NCBI GenBank assembly: GCA_016719615.1
Contig: JADJYQ010000001.1
Coordinates: 1,400,501-1,464,500, forward strand
Reading direction: 5' to 3'
Source of the DNA: Saprospiraceae bacterium
GTDB taxonomy: Bacteria > Bacteroidota > Bacteroidia > Chitinophagales > Saprospiraceae
Length of the DNA stretch: 64,000 bases
Below the pieces are notes generated by a model that saw only the letters and a list, made by a program, of their open reading frames with translations, was not told the origin of the DNA and ran no database searches. This document shows positions 10,433 to 21,100 of this stretch, piece by piece. The first letter of the stretch is position 1; each line of letters begins with the position of its first letter. A program made the position numbers and the translations under genes.

Positions 10433-10922
10433 GCCATTGTAATTTTACAACCCTGCATGGGTCATTACACAATTGAGAAAGTTGCTCAATACTAGTTTGA
10501 AGCACTGGATGTATATAAGAAGGAATAAGTTCTTGCAAAGGGTAGAGTACGAACTTGCGTTTTTGGATTTGAGGGTGGGGAATGGTAAGTAATTTTGTTT
10601 CTATGATCAATTGATTATAAAATAGGATGTCAATATCTATAGTACGGGGTCCATAATGGATATTTCGAGTCCTGCCCATGCTTAATTCTATTTCGTTAAT
10701 TTCTTTTAAAATTTGTTGAGGATCTAAATGAGTTGTGGCTACAATGACAGCATTTATAAAATCTGGCTGTTGATGATTTCCCCAAGGTTCTGTTTCGTAA
10801 TAAGATGAATGCGTTTGATGTATTATTCCTTTTTCATTCAGTAAATGCACCGCTTTTTTTAAAGATTCAATTCTATTCCCCTGATTGGATCCTAAACCAA
10901 GAACTGTTGTATTGTTAGTCAT
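10416..10922 (-). CDS. folK: 2-amino-4-hydroxy-6-hydroxymethyldihydropteridine pyrophosphokinase
   Basis: Transfers pyrophosphate from ATP to 6-hydroxymethyl-dihydropterin in folate synthesis. LGLGSNQGNR at the N terminus, ETEPWG, and GRTRNIHYGPRTIDIDIL are the family signatures. An ATG at 10958 is in frame, but the ATG at 10922 gives the usual FolK start (MTNNTTVLGLGSN; 168 residues) and puts its first codons over the stop of the peptidase gene (8-base overlap, ATGACTAA), which suggests translational coupling. I chose the shorter start. Confidence 0.93.
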   Translation of the reverse strand: MTNNTTVLGLGSNQGNRIESLKKAVHLLNEKGIIHQTHSSYYETEPWGNHQQPDFINAVIVATTHLDPQQILKEINEIELSMGRTRNIHYGPRTIDIDILFYNQLIIETKLLTIPHPQIQKRKFVLYPLQELIPSYIHPVLQTSIEQLSQLCNDPCRVVKLQWHETVS

Positions 10923-12462
10923 GAACAACGAATTTTGAAACGGAAATTTCTTTACCACTTTTTATGAGCATGTAATAGATCCCAATTTTTAATGGAGCAC
11001 ATGACATCGCCGTACTTTGTTGACTCAATTCCAAATTATTTTTTTGATACAATACTTGTCCTTCAGGATTAAAAACAGATATCGTTGCATTTTGTAAATG
11101 TCTGCTTGTTCTTATGTAGAGTGTTTGTTTATAGGCTGAAACATAAGAATTAAATCCTTTGTCGTTGGATACATGGGTTGGGAATGAAATTGGAATTTCA
11201 AGACAACTTGCATGTTCCACTTCGCCCAACTGAATAACACTCGCAATGGTTGATTTAATAACATTTGACATAAACCCAAAATGTAAATAATGCAGGGAGT
11301 CATTTGCTGTGTGGTACTTTTTATTTCTAAAATTGGCGCCATCTGTCAACATGAGTGCAGGGATTCCTTTGTCCCAAAAACTTGCATGATCGCTTCTTCT
11401 AAGGTCTGGCGCTATACTTCCATTACCGGGAACCTCAACAGAAATGACTTTTAAAGTTGGAACGTAAGTGGCAGCACTCTGATCGAAAATACTTTTCAAG
11501 CCAGAAGATGTTGTATTAGCCACATTTGTTATAAAATTGCCTCTTCGCTGATCTTGTATGACCTTGTTATAGGCATCAGGAAAAAGAATGTTAAATCCAG
11601 TAGGTAATTCCTGGGTATTGGGTTCTTCTGAATAAAATCCAATCATTTCAAAATTGAAAACAGATTTAATACTTTCCCTTTTAGATACCTGATTTGAAAC
11701 GTATAACAAACTTCCAATTAATCCGGCTTCTTCCAGATCAAACAAGACATAGCGCAATGTTTTATTTGAACAGTAGGGTGCCAAAATTCGTTGTGCTTCT
11801 AAAACTCCTGCGACTCCGGAAGCATTGTCGTCAGCTCCTGGTGAAGAGCCAAAACTGTCGTAATGGGCATCAATGATAATGACTTCCTCAGGTTTTTGAA
11901 ATCCCGTTTGTGTGCCTTCAATGTTTATAAGCTGAAGTGGTGGTTGTTGGGCTATGTGCTTTTTGGTTTTAACAGAAGCATTCAAGCGATTGAAAATATA
12001 ATCTCTTGAAGCATCATAAAATATTTTGTCATTATTGTTCCTTCTGCCTTGTAAAATACTAACTGTATTATACAAGGAAGCCGTATCAACTTGTCCTAAC
12101 AATTCCTGAATATCCAAAGCTGCCCTGTCGCTCACTTTTAAAACCAATCTGATAGTTTTATATGTAATAAGTGGATCTATGGTAATTTGAACGATCTTTT
12201 GATGGCCTTGCATTACTGGATAACCGATGTCACCTCCAATTTGGATAGGCACAATTTCTTCATGTAATGTGGCATCCTCCAAGCTAAAAAGTTTGCATTG
12301 GATTTCCAATAATTGATCATCGGAGTCTGTAGCGTCGAAAGTAACAGTTATCCTGTTGCCTTGGATTTCAACGCTCTTTTGAACAAGCACTGGCAAATTA
12401 TTTTGTGCGCATAAAAGCCCTGATACTAAAAATGTAAATGATAAGCTGAATTTGTATAACAT
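10915..12462 (-). CDS. Secreted M28-family zinc aminopeptidase with T9SS sorting domain
   Basis: 515 residues with a signal peptide (MLYKFSLSFTFLVSGLLCAQ). Zinc-site motifs are visible: AHYDS (about residue 200), GADDNASG, LEEAG, an acidic residue in NFEMIGF and a late His in KKYHTANDS. M28 enzymes trim amino-terminal residues from peptides. The last 80 or so residues (TISVFNPEGQVLY ... GIYYMLIKSGKEISVSKFVV) resemble a T9SS type A sorting domain, so the enzyme is probably exported to the surface or medium. It lies 9 bases after the methyltransferase gene and overlaps folK. A secreted peptidase inside a folate and nucleotide operon is an odd neighbour. Confidence 0.88.
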   Translation of the reverse strand: MLYKFSLSFTFLVSGLLCAQNNLPVLVQKSVEIQGNRITVTFDATDSDDQLLEIQCKLFSLEDATLHEEIVPIQIGGDIGYPVMQGHQKIVQITIDPLITYKTIRLVLKVSDRAALDIQELLGQVDTASLYNTVSILQGRRNNNDKIFYDASRDYIFNRLNASVKTKKHIAQQPPLQLINIEGTQTGFQKPEEVIIIDAHYDSFGSSPGADDNASGVAGVLEAQRILAPYCSNKTLRYVLFDLEEAGLIGSLLYVSNQVSKRESIKSVFNFEMIGFYSEEPNTQELPTGFNILFPDAYNKVIQDQRRGNFITNVANTTSSGLKSIFDQSAATYVPTLKVISVEVPGNGSIAPDLRRSDHASFWDKGIPALMLTDGANFRNKKYHTANDSLHYLHFGFMSNVIKSTIASVIQLGEVEHASCLEIPISFPTHVSNDKGFNSYVSAYKQTLYIRTSRHLQNATISVFNPEGQVLYQKNNLELSQQSTAMSCAPLKIGIYYMLIKSGKEISVSKFVVHD

Positions 12463-12471
12463 GCGTTTGAT

Positions 12472-13809
12472 TTAATAACTTAGAATTCTATAATGCTTTG
12501 GATAATAATTTTTCCATCCATTTGAATTAGATTTAATCCATCCCATCGAAGCGGACTGGAATTTTGCAACAAACCATTTTTCAGAAGTGTTTACGTCGAG
12601 TGGAAAATGTAAACATCTGAGATATTCAAGAGCTTGTTTATAATCTAATTGTATTTCCGGTAATTCATTCGATTTGAATGCAGATTGACTCAAGCCATGA
12701 TGAGGTATAAAATCCAGTCCTTTTATTTGCCCCAGTTGTATTCCAGTATTCCATACATTCAAATGTTGAAGACACAAGTTGCTATTTTCAAGATGTGATT
12801 TGCGTATCGCAAGGAGCTGCTTTTTGAAATCTTTAATGATAAACTCTTCTGAATCTTGTAGCCAAGCTTTTGGAGAAAATGGATTTTGAAACTCTTTGAA
12901 GCTTTTTTTTCCCGAATATTCTATTGAAGTTGAATTTTTATTCTTTCTCAGAACTGTAAGTGTCAGTCCTTCTCCCTGGATTCGATGTGGCATAAATCTG
13001 TACGAATAAAGGTTTGATTCATTGTCTGATTTCCAAACATTATAATCTGAATTGATTTCTACGGGATCATAAGTTCCGTTGCTGATCAAAGTGGATAATA
13101 CTTCTTCATTTTCAAACATATTGTAAGTACAAGTGGAGTAGATGAGAATAGAGTTTTCATGCCCTAGTTGAGCAACAATTTGAACGATCTCCTTTTGCAT
13201 CCTCTGACAACTTTGAATTTTTTCTGGCGACCATTGTTCTAAAGCTTTGCGTTCTTTGCGAAACATGCCTTCACCGCTGCAAGGAGCATCCAAAAGTATC
13301 AGGTCATACGTGATACCGGTGTTTTTAAGTTCCTTTAATGATCCCTGACTAATGGTTATGTTTGAATGTCCCCATTTAATCATATTATGTTGTAAAGCAG
13401 TGGTACGGTGTTGGTCAAATTCGTGACAGTGTATAAATGCGGATTCAGAAAAATAACTTGCCAGTAAAGTGGATTTACCTCCTGGCGCGCTGCAAATATC
13501 AAGGACATGAATATCCTTGGGTAAATTTAAATACTTTAAAACATAATCGAGAAACATGGATGAGGCTTCTTGTACATAATAATGTCCAGCGTGAAAAAAT
13601 GGATCCAAAGTAAACACGGGTCTTTCATTTAAATAATAACCCTGTTCGCACCATGGGACCCTTTCAGCTAGATTTAAGTTATGTTCTGATTTTAATGGAT
13701 TTAAACGAACGCTCGTTTTAGGGTTTTGATGAATTGCTTCAAAAAATGCTGAACTCTCAGAACCAATGAGCTTCTCCATGTTTTGTATAAATAGCTTTGG
13801 GATGTTCAT
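12472..13809 (-). CDS. RsmB/RsmF-type rRNA cytosine-C5 methyltransferase
   Basis: 445 residues. The SAM site LDICSAPGGKST lies at about 98-109, and the two catalytic cysteines are in LDAPCSGEGMF (about 175) and YSTCTYN (about 226), as in the NOL1/NOP2/Sun family that makes m5C in rRNA. The C-terminal 150 residues look like the RsmF-type extension with a PUA-like end. RsmF (16S rRNA m5C1407) is the best match by layout, but the target base is inference. The ATG overlaps the upstream UbiD-family stop as ATGA, a translational coupling signal. Confidence 0.88.
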   Translation of the reverse strand: MNIPKLFIQNMEKLIGSESSAFFEAIHQNPKTSVRLNPLKSEHNLNLAERVPWCEQGYYLNERPVFTLDPFFHAGHYYVQEASSMFLDYVLKYLNLPKDIHVLDICSAPGGKSTLLASYFSESAFIHCHEFDQHRTTALQHNMIKWGHSNITISQGSLKELKNTGITYDLILLDAPCSGEGMFRKERKALEQWSPEKIQSCQRMQKEIVQIVAQLGHENSILIYSTCTYNMFENEEVLSTLISNGTYDPVEINSDYNVWKSDNESNLYSYRFMPHRIQGEGLTLTVLRKNKNSTSIEYSGKKSFKEFQNPFSPKAWLQDSEEFIIKDFKKQLLAIRKSHLENSNLCLQHLNVWNTGIQLGQIKGLDFIPHHGLSQSAFKSNELPEIQLDYKQALEYLRCLHFPLDVNTSEKWFVAKFQSASMGWIKSNSNGWKNYYPKHYRILSY

Positions 13810-15635
13810 GAGAAAAGTTTATGAAGTTCGGGATTGCGATAAATAATTTGATCTACTTCGCGTATCGTTTTGGGATCAGGCTCAAGTACCGTTGCATGAT
13901 GTGGTTTTTTACGAGCATCAATGATCAGCGGTGCATCACATGACCAATGTTTGAATTGATGTGAAGCTCTTAGGCCATATACATCATGGGAGGGATTACT
14001 TCTTGTAAAAGTCACCCATAAAAAATTTGAAAAATCTGCAGCCATAAAATCTGCATCTTCTGTAAGTACAACCAAAGGAAAATTTTCAAATTGGGGTGCG
14101 TCTAAAAATTTCGTGAGTTCGAACAACTCTTTTTCTGCAAATTCATAAGTACTGAATGCATTTGATTCTATTGCAATAATGCCATGGTCGATAAGTCTGG
14201 CTTTTGTAAATGAAGTTGGAAGTAGTGTAAATAATGAAACTTCATTGGATAATTCACGCAAAGGATCCCGATTGCAGCTAATGACGAGTTTTGAACCTTC
14301 ATTAAAACCAGATCCTGAATAATCAAGGGTGTCAATAGTTGTATGTGTATAAAAATGCAAATCATGTTTAAAATCGACACGTCTAAGAACATATTTTAAA
14401 AAATCTGCAATATGATGTACGTCTGGAACCTGATCAGGGTTAGAAGCAGCAATGATGAGATATTTGGACAAAGAAGTTTGACCTTTGCCCAGTAAATGAT
14501 TTGCTTGTGTCAGGATCTCTTCCGGTTTGCGTTCTCTAAAAGGCATATACCTTTCGCTTCCGATCGCCAATAGCAATGGATGTACACCTGCAACATCGAC
14601 GGCATGAACAGCTTTAATTCCTGGAAATTCAGACCCGATAAGTTCTGAAACGATGGAGTGAATGATAGCACCAAATGAAGTGTCTTCCTGTGGGGGTCTT
14701 CCAACCACTGTAAAATGCCATAAGGGATCTGCTTTGTGCCATACTTTGATATGACTAAGAACGGGAAATGGGTGCTTTAAGCTATAGTAACCCAAATGAT
14801 CGCCAAACGGGCCTTCTTCTTTTAATACTTGATCTTCTACCGTTCCGGTGATACAAAAATCGACATCCTGAGGAATAAAATATCCATCCTGAATTGCATA
14901 CGCGTATCTTCTGGAATTGAGTAATCCTGAAAATAAGATTTCACTTAAACCTTCCGGAAGAGGGAAAATGGAGGCAAGTGAAAATGCCGGCGGTCCTCCG
15001 ACACCAATGCTCAATTGAAATTTCGACTGGGCTGATTTATGGTTTTGATGGTGTATGCCGATTCCTCTGTGTAATTGGTAATGCAAACCAATTTCTTGAT
15101 CTTCTAAATAGTCATTTCCATCCAATTGAATTCGGTACATGCCCACATTGGCTTGTTTTGGATTCATTGACCCAGGTGGAAAACTGATGACCTGGGGTAA
15201 AGTAATAAATGATCCGCCATCTTTTGGCCAGGCTCTGATTTTCGGAAGATTTGAAATTGAACAAATGGATTGAAGTGCAACGTTTCTTTTTTTGAAGGGA
15301 ATTGCAGAAAATAGCCATGGGAGGTTCCTCAGAGAAGATCCAGGATTTTTCAAAAGAGAAAATGGGTCGATTTTAACCTTAATCAGCCATTCAAAGCGTT
15401 TTAATACATCTTCAAACAGATAAAATGTTCTTTCTGAAGTTCCGAAAATATTTGAAACCGCCTGAAATGGACTGTTTTTTACTTTCTCAAACAGCAATGC
15501 AGGACCTTTCATCTGATAAATACGCCTGTGAAGCTCCGGGATTACCAAATCCGGATCTAATTCTTCTTTAATGCGAAGCAATTGGCCCTTTTTTTCCAGG
15601 TCCTCACAACAGTGCCTTAAGCTCTGATAAGTCAT
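13806..15635 (-). CDS. UbiD-family prenylated-FMN-dependent decarboxylase
   Basis: 609 residues, within the family's usual 480-620. UbiD enzymes remove carboxylate from aromatic or unsaturated acids with a prenylated flavin. The segment VVGRPPQEDTSFG and the acidic-rich EEGPFGDHLGYYS are the family blocks. In Bacteroidota the ~600-residue form is commonly annotated as a menaquinone-pathway decarboxylase; this would fit the menaquinol-using respiratory chain in the window, but the substrate is inference. First gene of the minus-strand operon; divergent from thyA with about 100 bases between. Confidence 0.88.
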   Translation of the reverse strand: MTYQSLRHCCEDLEKKGQLLRIKEELDPDLVIPELHRRIYQMKGPALLFEKVKNSPFQAVSNIFGTSERTFYLFEDVLKRFEWLIKVKIDPFSLLKNPGSSLRNLPWLFSAIPFKKRNVALQSICSISNLPKIRAWPKDGGSFITLPQVISFPPGSMNPKQANVGMYRIQLDGNDYLEDQEIGLHYQLHRGIGIHHQNHKSAQSKFQLSIGVGGPPAFSLASIFPLPEGLSEILFSGLLNSRRYAYAIQDGYFIPQDVDFCITGTVEDQVLKEEGPFGDHLGYYSLKHPFPVLSHIKVWHKADPLWHFTVVGRPPQEDTSFGAIIHSIVSELIGSEFPGIKAVHAVDVAGVHPLLLAIGSERYMPFRERKPEEILTQANHLLGKGQTSLSKYLIIAASNPDQVPDVHHIADFLKYVLRRVDFKHDLHFYTHTTIDTLDYSGSGFNEGSKLVISCNRDPLRELSNEVSLFTLLPTSFTKARLIDHGIIAIESNAFSTYEFAEKELFELTKFLDAPQFENFPLVVLTEDADFMAADFSNFLWVTFTRSNPSHDVYGLRASHQFKHWSCDAPLIIDARKKPHHATVLEPDPKTIREVDQIIYRNPELHKLFS

Positions 15636-15739
15636 TGAGTTTGATTACGTGTAAAGTTAAGTCATTATGAGTAGTCTATAAATAATCAAAAAATAATATT
15701 ATAAATATTTTAATGTGTTTCTTTGTGGTGTTCATTTAT

Positions 15740-16534
15740 ATGAAAACTTACTTGGATCTTCTCGAAAAAGTTTTAAACGAAGGAGTTGAAAGGCCTGATC
15801 GCACTGGCGTGGGTACCAAAAGCATTTTTGGATATCAAATGCGCTTTAATTTGGAGCAAAGTTTTCCACTTGTAAGTACCAAGAAGATGCATCTAAAGTC
15901 TATCATTTATGAGTTGTTGTGGTTTTTGAAAGGGAAGACCAATATTAAATATTTGAAAGACAATGGAGTAAGTATATGGGACGAATGGGCCGACGAAAAT
16001 GGCGAATTAGGACCGGTATATGGCCGACAATGGAGAAACTGGCCAAGTTCAACGGGGCGAAGTATTGATCAAATATCAAATATCATTTCTGAAATTAAGA
16101 ATAACCCCGGATCCAGAAGATTGGTCGTTTCTGCCTGGAATGTGGATGAATTGCCAAAAATGGCTTTAAGTCCTTGTCATTGTTTGTTTCAATTTTATGT
16201 TGCTGAAGGCAAATTATCATGTCAGCTTTATCAACGATCGGCTGATGTTTTTTTAGGTGTACCCTTTAATATTGCCTCCTACGCACTTTTGACGCAAATG
16301 ATGGCCTCTATTTGTAATCTCAAGCCTGGAGAATTTATTCACAGCTTTGGGGATGTACATTTATACTTAAACCATGTCGATCAGGCCAAAACGCAATTGA
16401 CGCGAAATCCTAAACCGGGACCTCAAATGTGGATTAATCCGGAGGTAAAAGACTTATTTTCATTTGATTATCATGATTTTAAGTTGATAGGATATGAATC
16501 TCACCCTGCTATAAAAGCTCCAATTGCTATTTAG
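15740..16534 (+). CDS. thyA: Thymidylate synthase
   Basis: Converts dUMP to dTMP with methylene-tetrahydrofolate. The frame is open from 15713, but the ATG at 15740 gives 264 residues beginning MKTYLDLLEKVL, exactly the E. coli length and alignment. The nucleophile Cys146 lies in ALSPCHCLFQF, and the dUMP-binding blocks QRSADVFLG, PFNIASYALL and GDVHLYLNH are present. No folA follows, unlike many thyA loci. It lies just after the folK-containing operon on the other strand. Confidence 0.97.
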   Translation: MKTYLDLLEKVLNEGVERPDRTGVGTKSIFGYQMRFNLEQSFPLVSTKKMHLKSIIYELLWFLKGKTNIKYLKDNGVSIWDEWADENGELGPVYGRQWRNWPSSTGRSIDQISNIISEIKNNPGSRRLVVSAWNVDELPKMALSPCHCLFQFYVAEGKLSCQLYQRSADVFLGVPFNIASYALLTQMMASICNLKPGEFIHSFGDVHLYLNHVDQAKTQLTRNPKPGPQMWINPEVKDLFSFDYHDFKLIGYESHPAIKAPIAI

Positions 16535-16633
16535 AGATGGGATTTATGAAATTATTGTTCTTTGAATTTTAAACTATTCTTAACGCTTTGCATAATTTCA
16601 AAAGTGAACTTTTTAGAAATCTATCAAACTAAT

Positions 16634-16675
16634 GTTGCTTTTAATTTTGGAAAATCCAATTCTGGGCTAATTTTG
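16634..16675 (+). promoter_or_regulatory. Two candidate Bacteroidota promoters for the respiratory operon
   Basis: TAATTTTG occurs twice, at 16642-16649 and 16668-16675, both fitting the TAnnTTTG -7 element of the Bacteroidota housekeeping sigma factor. TTG elements lie about 18 bases before the downstream copy (16647-16649) and just before the upstream copy. The operon's first ATG is at 16745. Prediction from motif only. Confidence 0.45.
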
Positions 16676-16744
16676 CAGGCGAAACATCATGAAAAGCTGT
16701 AATATTTACTTGCTTCATTGTAACTTACTATATACCAATCTTTT

Positions 16745-18148
16745 ATGAGCTACAAGAAATTCTTTTCTACTATTTTCTTGGTTTTGTTGACTTTCTTGGC
16801 TCCTTTTTCCGCTCCGGATATCGAAGTGGGGAAGGATCTATTTAAAAATAATTGTGCTTCCTGTCACAATAAGAATATGAAGGATGCCTTAACAGGGCCT
16901 TCTTTAGGTGGGTCACAAGAAAGATGGGCTGCATACCCAAAAGAGGATCTCTATAAATGGATCCGCAATTCTCAGGGAATGATCAAAGATGGTCATCCGA
17001 AAGCTACGGAGTTGTGGAACCAGTTTAAACCTACGGTCATGACGTCTTTTCCTAATTTGACGGACGATGATGTCGAAAGTCTGTTGCTTTACATTGATGG
17101 CGTTTATTCCGGAACTTATGGTCCTAAAGTTGCCACAGGTCCTGCTGCCGGTGAAGGTGTGAAAAAAGAAAGCGGTTTTTCATTTTGGATGTTTTTAATC
17201 TTTGTTTTATTAGTAAGTCTGGCATTATTCTTATGGAGGCTTACAGCAGACTTGGTTTATAGTCTTAAAGTAAATGCAGGAGACCCAAGCGCTCAAAAAG
17301 TATCAACTTGGAAGTTTTTGACCAATAAGTCCGTAGTGAGTTTTGTCATATTTGCTTTGGTCTTGTTTGGTGGTTATACTACAATAAATAATGCCATTTC
17401 ATTGGGAAGGCAGCAAAATTATGCTCCAGAACAACCCATTAAATTCAGTCATGCTACGCATGCAGGTTTACATAAAATTGATTGTAATTATTGCCATGAT
17501 GGCGCCAGAAGATCTAAACAATCTCTAATTCCGGCAGCAAATACTTGTATGAACTGCCATGCGGCCATAAAGAAAGGTAGCGTATACGGTACTGCAGAAA
17601 TTACCAAAATATTTGCTTCTATTGGTTTTGATCCAAGTACAGATAAGTATATTGAAAATTATGCTTCAATGGCGGAGGAGGATATTGCAAAGGTTTACCG
17701 CAAATGGATTGAAGACAATTTTATTAAAGAAAATAGTCTAACTGGGGGTTCTGAAAGTTCGAAGCGAGAAGCAGATACACAATGGGAAGAAATTAAAGCT
17801 TCCTTGACAAGTGAAACCAAACCGCAAATACCCGGCCCGATAGAATGGGTACGCATTCATAATCTACCGGACCACGTGTATTTCAATCATTCACAGCACG
17901 TAAGTATAGGAAAGATTGACTGCCAAAAATGCCATGGTAAAGTGCAGGATATGGATTTGTTGAAACAGTATGCACCTTTGTCCATGGGCTGGTGCATCAA
18001 TTGCCATCGTGAGACGGATGTAAAGTTTACAGATAACAAATACTACGAAAGTTATAAAACCTATCATGATGAATTGAAAAGTGGGAAGAGATCGACCGTT
18101 AAAGTAAGTGATATAGGTGGTCTCGATTGTCAAAAATGTCATTATTGA
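16745..18148 (+). CDS. actA: Alternative complex III subunit ActA, multiheme cytochrome c with extra N-terminal monoheme domain
   Basis: 467 residues. ActA is the multiheme electron-transfer subunit of the quinol:cytochrome c/oxidase oxidoreductase. A signal/anchor (6-22) is followed by a class I cytochrome c domain with CASCH (about residue 37), then two membrane segments (about 145-168 and 195-216), then five more CxxCH sites: CNYCH, CMNCH, CQKCH, CINCH and a last CQKCH one residue before the stop. Six heme c sites are therefore present, the pentaheme core plus a fused monoheme head. First gene of the operon; actB starts 15 bases later. Confidence 0.92.
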   Translation: MSYKKFFSTIFLVLLTFLAPFSAPDIEVGKDLFKNNCASCHNKNMKDALTGPSLGGSQERWAAYPKEDLYKWIRNSQGMIKDGHPKATELWNQFKPTVMTSFPNLTDDDVESLLLYIDGVYSGTYGPKVATGPAAGEGVKKESGFSFWMFLIFVLLVSLALFLWRLTADLVYSLKVNAGDPSAQKVSTWKFLTNKSVVSFVIFALVLFGGYTTINNAISLGRQQNYAPEQPIKFSHATHAGLHKIDCNYCHDGARRSKQSLIPAANTCMNCHAAIKKGSVYGTAEITKIFASIGFDPSTDKYIENYASMAEEDIAKVYRKWIEDNFIKENSLTGGSESSKREADTQWEEIKASLTSETKPQIPGPIEWVRIHNLPDHVYFNHSQHVSIGKIDCQKCHGKVQDMDLLKQYAPLSMGWCINCHRETDVKFTDNKYYESYKTYHDELKSGKRSTVKVSDIGGLDCQKCHY

Positions 18149-18163
18149 TCCAATACAACATAG

Positions 18164-21100
18164 ATGCAAATGAAACATAACGAATCAAATATTTGGATAG
18201 GCGAGAAGGACTTATTGCAGGACGAAAAATTTATTTTAGAAACGCAAAGTGAATTTGTGGACGAGCCTGGGTTTGCGGTAGTAGAAGATGAACGCATTGG
18301 TAGTTTAGAAGCAAACAGAAGAGACTTTTTGAAAATGCTTGGATTTGGAATTGGTGCAGCTACGCTAGCTTCATGTGAAATTCCTGTAAAAAAAGCAATT
18401 CCATATATCATCAAACCGGATACCATTGTTCCAGGTATCGCTAATTATTATGCTTCTAGTTTTGTGAACGGTGGCGATTATTGTTCTGTTTTGGTTAAAA
18501 CTAGAGAGGGCCGTCCTATTAAAATAGAAGGAAATGCAGCTTCGCCAATAACAAAAGGTGGTACCAGTGCCAGAGTTCAGGCTTCAGTTCTGAGTTTGTA
18601 CGATTACAACAGAATCCAAGGTCCCGGAATCATGAAAGATGGTAAAGTTGAATTGATTGATTGGTCAGCTTTCGATAAAGAAATAACGGACAAATTAAAT
18701 GCGAATAGTAAGATCCGTATTGTGAGTTCTACGATCATGAGTCCATCAGCACTTAAGGCGGTCTCTGAATTCTCCACGAAATATCCAAATACAAAACACA
18801 TTATGTACGATGCAGTTTCAAGTGCTGCATTGTTGGATGCTGCGAAATTGTGTTTTGGGGAACGCGTGGTTCCGGATTATAGATTTGACCAGGCAGATGT
18901 CATCATAAGTTTTAATGCGGATTTCTTAGGAAGCTGGATTTCTCCAATTGAGTATGCCGCTCAATATGCGAGTAAGCGTTCTTTGAAAGGTGGGCAATAT
19001 CAAATGAATAAACATATTCAGGTAGAATCACACCTTTCGCTTACGGGTTCGAATGCGGACAATCGGATATTAGTTAGACCTTCCGAACAAAGTGCTGCAA
19101 TTGCACACTTATATAATGAAATTGCTGCAAAGAGTGGAAGACAAGTTCAACCAGCTCCGGCTTTAAATGATAAAGCCAAGCAAGCACTTTCTAAATTGGC
19201 TGGTCAATTGATCGATCAGAAATCCAAATCTTTAATTGTATGTGGAAATAATAATCCCGGCGATCAGATATTGGTATTTGCCATTAATGATATGTTGGGA
19301 AATATCAATAAAACAGTTCGGTTTGAGCGTGTTTCTTATCAACGCAAAGGGAGTGATTTGGATGTGCAGCAATTGATGGCAGATATGAAAGCTTCTCAAG
19401 TAGACGCCGTTATTATCTGGAACGCGAACCCCTGTTATGACCTCCCTAATGCTGCTGAATTTGCAGAAGGACTGTCTAAGGTTGGCTTGTCTATTAGCCT
19501 GAATCCAACTCTCGATGAAACCACTTCTAAATGCCAATATGTTGCACCAGATCATCACTATTTGGAATCATGGGGAGATGTTGAAGCTAAAAGTGGTCAA
19601 TTTAGTTTTATTCAACCCACCATACATCCCATCTTTAAAACGCGACAGGCTGGTGAGTCCTTTTTGAATTGGTGTATGAGCCCTAACTTAAACCATCAAG
19701 TTGAGCAACCTTATTACGAGTATTTGTTAAAAAACTGGGCTGAGAAAACTGGAGCAGAGACCGCCAATATGCAAACCAATTGGGATCGGTTACTCCACGA
19801 CGGGTTGTTTGAGACTGCTACTAACGAACGTTTGTTAGTTTGTAATGCAGATATTACTTTGGCATTTTCAAAATTGGCTAAACCATCTGAAAGTGCTTTG
19901 GAAATAAGCTTTTATGAAAGTATCAGTATTGGATCCGGAGTTTATGCAACCAATCCGTGGTTGCAGGAGTTGCCTGATCCGGTGATGCGAACGGTATGGG
20001 GAAATTATCTGGCAGTACCGATCTCCTTTGATGGCGACAGAAGATTTAATGCGATGAGCAATGTCAAGGAAGATGGAGAAGAAGTTGAATTAACCATTGG
20101 CAATGTAAAAATTAAAATAGCCGCGGTCAAACAATTCGGCCAGATGGCTGGAACAGTGGCAATTGCTTTGGGTTACGGTCGTCAGATAGCAGGTGATTGC
20201 GGAACCGGAGTAGGTACTGATTTTAATTCGCATTGCACAAGTGCGGATGGTTATACACAGTATTATAATACCAGTGCCAGTCTCTCTGAATCTCTTAAAT
20301 CTATAGAGAAGAATTTTGCTTGTGTACAACACCATCACACTTTTGGTGTGACGGCGGTTGAAACCAGCTCTGGAAAAGTGATTAATGCCGATGAAGCTGC
20401 TTTAGTGGATGATGCTTTTAAAGGAATCACCAAAGGATATCAAGGTGCATTGACAGATCGTTCTATCATTCGGCATTCAAATCTAAAAGATATCAAAGAA
20501 AACGTTGAGAAGCTCCAAAAGGAACGCGAGCACCATCAACATTTAAATTCGAATACGCTTTATCCGGGACATGATTATAAATACAATTCCGGCCACCATT
20601 GGGGCTTGCATATTGACCTCAATTCGTGTATTGGTTGTGGCGCATGTGCTGTAGCTTGTATGGCTGAAAACAATGTGCCTGTTGTAGGAAAGAAAGAAGT
20701 TTCAAGACATCATGAAATGTCATGGTTGCGTATTGACAGATATTATTACGGAGATGTTGAAAGACCAAATGTAGTCTATCAGCCTATGATGTGTCAGCAT
20801 TGTAATAATGCACCTTGCGAAAACGTATGTCCAGTAAATGCCACCAATCACTCTTCAGAAGGATTGAACCAAATGGCCTATAACAGATGTGTAGGCACTC
20901 GATATTGTGCCAATAACTGTCCTTATAAAGTGAGAAGATTCAACTGGTACGATTATACTACAGCGGATTTATTTCCTGTAAATCAATACAATCTTGCCAA
21001 TGAAAAGACGCAACCCTTTTATTCTGATAATTTGGTTCGCATGGTATTGAATCCGGATGTAACAGTGAGATCAAGAGGTGTCATTGAAAAATGCTCATTC

